From Neorhizobium sp. SHOUNA12A (GTDB taxonomy: Bacteria; Pseudomonadota; Alphaproteobacteria; Rhizobiales; Rhizobiaceae): a stretch of 46,082 nucleotides of DNA. The translations under genes and the position numbers were made by a program. The notes beneath the pieces were generated by a model. That model was given only the letters and a program-made list of their open reading frames with translations. It was not told the DNA's origin and searched no databases. Shown one piece after another: positions 42,397-46,082 of the stretch (the stretch's first letter is position 1; each line of letters begins with the position of its first letter). The stretch is from NCBI RefSeq assembly GCF_023006505.1, contig NZ_JALBGV010000047.1, positions 1 through 46,082 of the forward strand, in the 5' to 3' direction.

Positions 42397-44481
42397 ATGG
42401 ACAGTGCGGCCGCGCCAGGCAAAGGAACCAGCGATCAGCAGGACTGGAAGATCGGCGTCGACATCGGCGGGACCTTCATCGACTTCTGTGCCCTGGAAAC
42501 GCGATCCGGCCGGGTTGCCTCGCTCAAGGTTCTGACGACACCGGACGATCCGGGTGCGGAGCTGATGACGGGACTGTCGCTTCTGGCCGAACGGGAAGGG
42601 CTCGAACCGGCAGCCGTCAGCCGTTTTGTCCACGGAACGACCGTCGGCATCAACACCGTGATCCAGCGTCGCGGCGTGTCGCTGGCGCTGATGACCAATG
42701 CCGGCTTCGAAGACGTCATCGAGCTGGCGCGGTTGCGGATGCCGGACGTCTATTCGCTGTTCTGCTCCCGGCCGGACCAGCTCATTGCCCGCGACATGAT
42801 CTTCGGCATTCCCGCTCGCTTGCGGGCGGATGGCAGCGAGGTCGAGGCGCCGGATCTGGAGGCGGTCGCGGCAGCGGTCGCAAAGGCGAAGGCCAATGGC
42901 GCCGCCGGCATCATCGTCTCCTTCCTGCATTCGTGGCGCACCGACATCCATGAGGTGGCGGTCAGCCGGGAAATCGCCCGGGTCGCCCCGGAACTCTTCG
43001 TCTTCACGTCATCTGAGGTCTGGCCGGTCATCCGCGAATACGAGCGGACCACCACCGCTATCCTCAACGGTTACGTCCATCCGCGTGTCTCCGGCTATCT
43101 GACCGCACTCGAAGAAAAGCTGCTGTCGCGTGGCGTCACGGCACCGGCGCTGCTGACCAAGTCGAATGGTGGCGTGATGAATGCCGACGAAGGCAAACGG
43201 TCCTGCGTGCAGATGCTGTTGTCCGGCACGGCCTCCGGTGTCATAGGCGCCGCCTGGCTCGCCCGTCGTGCCGGCGAAAAGCATATCCTCACCCTCGATA
43301 TCGGCGGCACCTCGGCCGACTTTGCACTGATCATCGACGGCGAACCGCAATTCGGCACCGGCGAACTGGTCGGCGAGTTCCCGCTGCATATTCCGTCCGT
43401 CTCGGTCAGCTCGATCGGCATCGGCGGCGGTTCTATCGCCAGCGTCGATGCGCAGGGCGTGTTGCGGGTCGGACCGGAATCGGCCGGCTCGACACCCGGG
43501 CCTGCCTGTTACGGACGCGGCGGAGAACAGACGACCGTGACCGATGCCATGGCCGTCTGCGGCTGGCTCGGTCACAGCCAGATGGCCTACGGGCAGCTAC
43601 AGATCGACGTCGGGCTTGCCCGCGCGGCCGTCACGCGGCTCGCTGAAAAGATCGGCCGGACCGCGGAGGAGGCCGCCCAGGCCATCCTCGACGTCGCCAT
43701 CTCGGAAATGTTCGTGGAGGTCGAGAAACTCGCATCGCGCGCCGGCGTCGATCTCAGGGAATTCACGCTGATGCCGTTCGGCGGCGGCGGCCCGATGCTC
43801 GGCGCGTTCCTCGCCCGCGAATTTCGTATGGCGAAGGTGATCGGCGCACCGCGCCCGGGTGTCGTCTCGGCGCTCGGGGGCCTGGTGGCAGATCTGCGCG
43901 GCGACTTCATCCGCACCGTGTTTACCCATCTCTCTGACCAGGCGGCACCGCAAATGCGCGAGGCGCTGGACGCGCTTGCCGTCGAGGGGCGCAACTGGCT
44001 CGCCAAGCAGGGGCATGCCGGCGCCGCGACGCTCAATGTCTCCGCCGACATGCGTTATGTCGGCCAAAGCTTCGAGATCGAAGTGCCGATCCAGCCAGCC
44101 TGGATCGCCGATGGCAAGCTCGGTTCGATCGAGGAAGCCTTCCATGCCATGCATGCCCGGCTCTACGACTTCCATGATCCGGACGGAGCGATCGAGATCG
44201 TCAACCTGCGTCTCTCGGCAATCGGGGCCGGCCCGGCACTGGAAATCCCCGTCAATGCCCAAGAGGACGGTGGGGCGGTGAACCCCGAGCGCGAGATCCC
44301 GGTCTTTACTGGCAAGAGCTTCGAGTGGATCGGCCTCTATCGGCGTGATCGCCTGCGTCCCGGCAGCCGCTTCGCCGGCCCGGCGGTCGTTGCCCAGGAA
44401 GATACGACCTTTGCAATCCCGAGCGGCACACATGTCGAGGTCGATCGTCACTTGAACCTGCATCTCACCTTTTCGGAGTAA
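42397..44481 (+). CDS. hyuA: Hydantoinase A / oxoprolinase-family alpha subunit (second copy)
   Basis: 694 residues from the ATG at 42397, nine bases after AAAGGA; frames opening at 42313 or 42367 overlap the operator region or lack a ribosome-binding site. ATP-binding motifs WKIGVDIGGTFIDFCALETR and ILTLDIGGTSADFALIIDGE; central LTKSNGGVMNADEGKRSCVQ. Clearly the same family as the gene at 4312 but well diverged, so not a recent duplication. Paired with hyuB2 six bases downstream. Substrate unknown; the FAD oxidase next door suggests a product that is an amino acid or amine. Confidence 0.93.
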   Translation: MDSAAAPGKGTSDQQDWKIGVDIGGTFIDFCALETRSGRVASLKVLTTPDDPGAELMTGLSLLAEREGLEPAAVSRFVHGTTVGINTVIQRRGVSLALMTNAGFEDVIELARLRMPDVYSLFCSRPDQLIARDMIFGIPARLRADGSEVEAPDLEAVAAAVAKAKANGAAGIIVSFLHSWRTDIHEVAVSREIARVAPELFVFTSSEVWPVIREYERTTTAILNGYVHPRVSGYLTALEEKLLSRGVTAPALLTKSNGGVMNADEGKRSCVQMLLSGTASGVIGAAWLARRAGEKHILTLDIGGTSADFALIIDGEPQFGTGELVGEFPLHIPSVSVSSIGIGGGSIASVDAQGVLRVGPESAGSTPGPACYGRGGEQTTVTDAMAVCGWLGHSQMAYGQLQIDVGLARAAVTRLAEKIGRTAEEAAQAILDVAISEMFVEVEKLASRAGVDLREFTLMPFGGGGPMLGAFLAREFRMAKVIGAPRPGVVSALGGLVADLRGDFIRTVFTHLSDQAAPQMREALDALAVEGRNWLAKQGHAGAATLNVSADMRYVGQSFEIEVPIQPAWIADGKLGSIEEAFHAMHARLYDFHDPDGAIEIVNLRLSAIGAGPALEIPVNAQEDGGAVNPEREIPVFTGKSFEWIGLYRRDRLRPGSRFAGPAVVAQEDTTFAIPSGTHVEVDRHLNLHLTFSE

Positions 44482-44487
44482 TGGCCC

Positions 44488-46082
44488 ATGTTCGATCCCT
44501 TGAACCTTCAGGTGTTTGCCAATCACACCCGCGCTGCTGCCGAAAACATGGCTTATACGCTGCAGCGGACCGCGCATTCCGCCTTCGTCAAGGAGACGGA
44601 AGACTTCACGGTCATGCTGGTCAATCGCAGAGGCGAGACGTTCGGCGTGCCGATGGGATTGGGCGCGACCTGGTATCCGGGTCTCACCTATAGCCGCGCG
44701 ATCGCGATGATCGACGACTACAAGCCCGGCGACGTGGCATTCACCAACGATCCCTATTCCTGCTTCGTGGCGACGCACGCGCCGGACACCCATCTGTGGA
44801 AACCGGTCTTCTACGATGGCGAGATCATCGCCTGGACCGGCGGTCATATCCACAACACCGACATGGGCGGCGCGGTGCCGGCCTCCCTGTCGCGAGCATT
44901 GACGGAAATCCATCAGGAGGGCATCCGCTTCCCGCCGATGAAACTGGTCAACGAAGGAGTTTTCGACGAAGACATTCTGAAGATCATGACCACCAATGTC
45001 CGCAAGCCCGATCTCAATATCGGCGACATGAAAGCCCTGGTTGGGGCGCTCAACACGGGCGAGCGCAAGATCCTCGCCATGGTCGAGAAATTCGGCATTG
45101 AAGCCTTTCTCGAAGGCACCGAGGTCCTGCTCGAACACGCCGAAGCGCAGGCGCGTGATCTTCTGCGCTCGATGCCGGACGGGACCTGGGAATTCGTCGA
45201 CTATGCCGACGAGGATTCGGTCGAAGCCAACCCGTGCCGCCTGAAGCTGACGCTGACGATCCGGGGCGACGAGGCAATCCTCGATTTCACCGGTTCCGAC
45301 CCGCAGCTCGGCTCTTCGCTCAATGTCCCCTCGGGCGGCGATCCGCGCCATACGATGCTTCTGGTCGGCGTCTATTACGTACTTTACACGTTGAACCCGA
45401 AGATCCTCCTCAATACCGGGCTGACGAGACCGTTCACCTGCATCACGCCGAAGGGCAGCGTGCTCAACCCGATCGCGCCGGCTGCCGTCGGCATGCGCTC
45501 GCTGACCTGCGCGCGGCTGCGCTCCGTCATATTCGGCGCCTTCTGCCAGGCCGTGCCTGAAAAGCTGCCGGCAGCACCGGCAGGCAACAACTGCATCGTC
45601 AACGTCATGACGACCGACGAACGGAACGGCCGCACCGTGATCGCCGCGGTCAATCCGGTGGTCGGCGGCGGCGGCGGCATGCCCCACCGCGATGGCACCA
45701 ACGGCTCCGGCGCCGATGCCGCCTATCTCAAAAATACTCCGATCGAGATCACCGAGACGGAAGTGCCGATCGAGTTCGTCAAATATGGCCTGGCAAAGGA
45801 CAGTGGCGGCGCCGGACGCTGGCGTGGTGGGTTAGCGACCGAAATGGCCTTCCGGGTTTTCTCGCCTGGCAGCCGTATCACCGCCCGGAACCGCGACCGC
45901 AGCTTCTTCCGCCCCTGGGGCACACTGGGCGGCAGGGCCGCCGGTCTGTCCGACATGGTTCTGAACCCGGGCCGTGACGACTTCCAGCGGCTCGGCAATA
46001 TCGATACCGCGGTTCTGCAGCCAGGCGACGTCCTGGAGATCCGCTCAGCCGGCGGCGGCGGGCGCGGCAACCCCGTCGAGCG
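44488..46082 (+). CDS. hyuB: Hydantoinase B / oxoprolinase-family beta subunit (second copy, cut by window edge)
   Basis: At least 531 codons, open at the window end, no stop seen. Starts ATG at 44488, nine bases after CGGAG. HyuB features: FDPLNLQVFANHTRAAAENM start, DVAFTNDPYSCFVATHAPDT, WTGGHIHNTDMGGAVPASLS, and the glycine-rich end GGGGRGNPVE near the expected C-terminus, so little is missing. Works with hyuA2. Differs from hyuB1 in having HIHNTDMGG where copy 1 has AHWVDIGGG, hinting at a different substrate. Confidence 0.9.
   Translation, partial: MFDPLNLQVFANHTRAAAENMAYTLQRTAHSAFVKETEDFTVMLVNRRGETFGVPMGLGATWYPGLTYSRAIAMIDDYKPGDVAFTNDPYSCFVATHAPDTHLWKPVFYDGEIIAWTGGHIHNTDMGGAVPASLSRALTEIHQEGIRFPPMKLVNEGVFDEDILKIMTTNVRKPDLNIGDMKALVGALNTGERKILAMVEKFGIEAFLEGTEVLLEHAEAQARDLLRSMPDGTWEFVDYADEDSVEANPCRLKLTLTIRGDEAILDFTGSDPQLGSSLNVPSGGDPRHTMLLVGVYYVLYTLNPKILLNTGLTRPFTCITPKGSVLNPIAPAAVGMRSLTCARLRSVIFGAFCQAVPEKLPAAPAGNNCIVNVMTTDERNGRTVIAAVNPVVGGGGGMPHRDGTNGSGADAAYLKNTPIEITETEVPIEFVKYGLAKDSGGAGRWRGGLATEMAFRVFSPGSRITARNRDRSFFRPWGTLGGRAAGLSDMVLNPGRDDFQRLGNIDTAVLQPGDVLEIRSAGGGGRGNPVE

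Noticed and set aside
43597..45687. 696-codon minus-strand frame opposite hyuA2/hyuB2
   Set aside because: Spans two genuine coupled genes on the other strand; no support of its own.
1..46082. CRISPR arrays, rRNA and tRNA genes, replication origin
   Set aside because: No regularly spaced repeats, rRNA-like sequence, tRNA cloverleafs or repABC-like genes were seen.

Overview
The window looks like an accessory, probably plasmid- or chromid-borne, segment of a Rhizobiaceae genome (Rhizobium, Sinorhizobium or Agrobacterium relative). Grounds: high GC; the gene repertoire (two DUF982 proteins, DUF4142, SPW-repeat protein, a PCMT/erythromycin-esterase fusion, LysR, GntR and Lrp regulators paired with catabolic operons); and promoters of the alphaproteobacterial general-stress type. 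panC-panB sit among catabolic cassettes, as they do on plasmid p42f of R. etli (recalled from the literature). No rRNA, tRNA, CRISPR array or replication origin was seen.

Layout. (1) 1-7.5 kb: a minus-strand operon hyuA-hyuB-M24-M24-like-MmgE/PrpD (the last cut by the window edge) with a divergent LysR gene. It is an ATP-dependent lactam/hydantoin-type hydrolase plus two pita-bread-fold proteins that both appear to lack canonical metal ligands. (2) 7.5-12.8 kb: small stress and hypothetical genes, a deletion-derived Tn3-family remnant, a TetR/tautomerase/VOC cassette, a frameshifted receiver pseudogene and a DUF982 gene. (3) 12.9-24.7 kb: paoABC-like molybdenum aldehyde oxidoreductase, an ECF sigma factor, a glycine-zipper lipoprotein, the PCMT-esterase fusion, an EmrAB-type efflux pump, a chrA fragment and a site-2 protease. 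(4) 24.8-29.9 kb: a 57-residue proline-rich protein, a second DUF982 protein, SPW protein, Do-type protease, several small secreted or hypothetical proteins, DUF4142 and a cold-shock protein. (5) 30-32.8 kb: ornithine cyclodeaminase, arginase, divergent Lrp/AsnC regulator and an amino-acid ABC permease fragment. (6) 33-39.2 kb: enolase-superfamily enzyme, GntR regulator and a complete sugar-type ABC transporter. (7) 39.3-41 kb: panC-panB. (8) 41-46 kb: FAD oxidoreductase divergent from a second hyuA-hyuB pair, the last gene running off the window.

The main finding is in blocks 2-4. Ten sites match GGAAC-N17/18-GTT, which is the RpoE2/EcfG consensus (GGAAC-N18/19-TT). Nine lie close upstream of genes in the correct orientation: a small hypothetical gene, paoABC, the sigma gene itself, the lipoprotein, emrAB, a 69-residue protein, the proline-rich protein, a secreted protein and DUF4142. 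The tenth precedes about 280 bp without an ORF. This reads as a clustered general-stress regulon (envelope quality control, protein repair, aldehyde detoxification, efflux) between exchangeable catabolic cassettes. All functions are inferred from motifs and remembered families; no database search was run.
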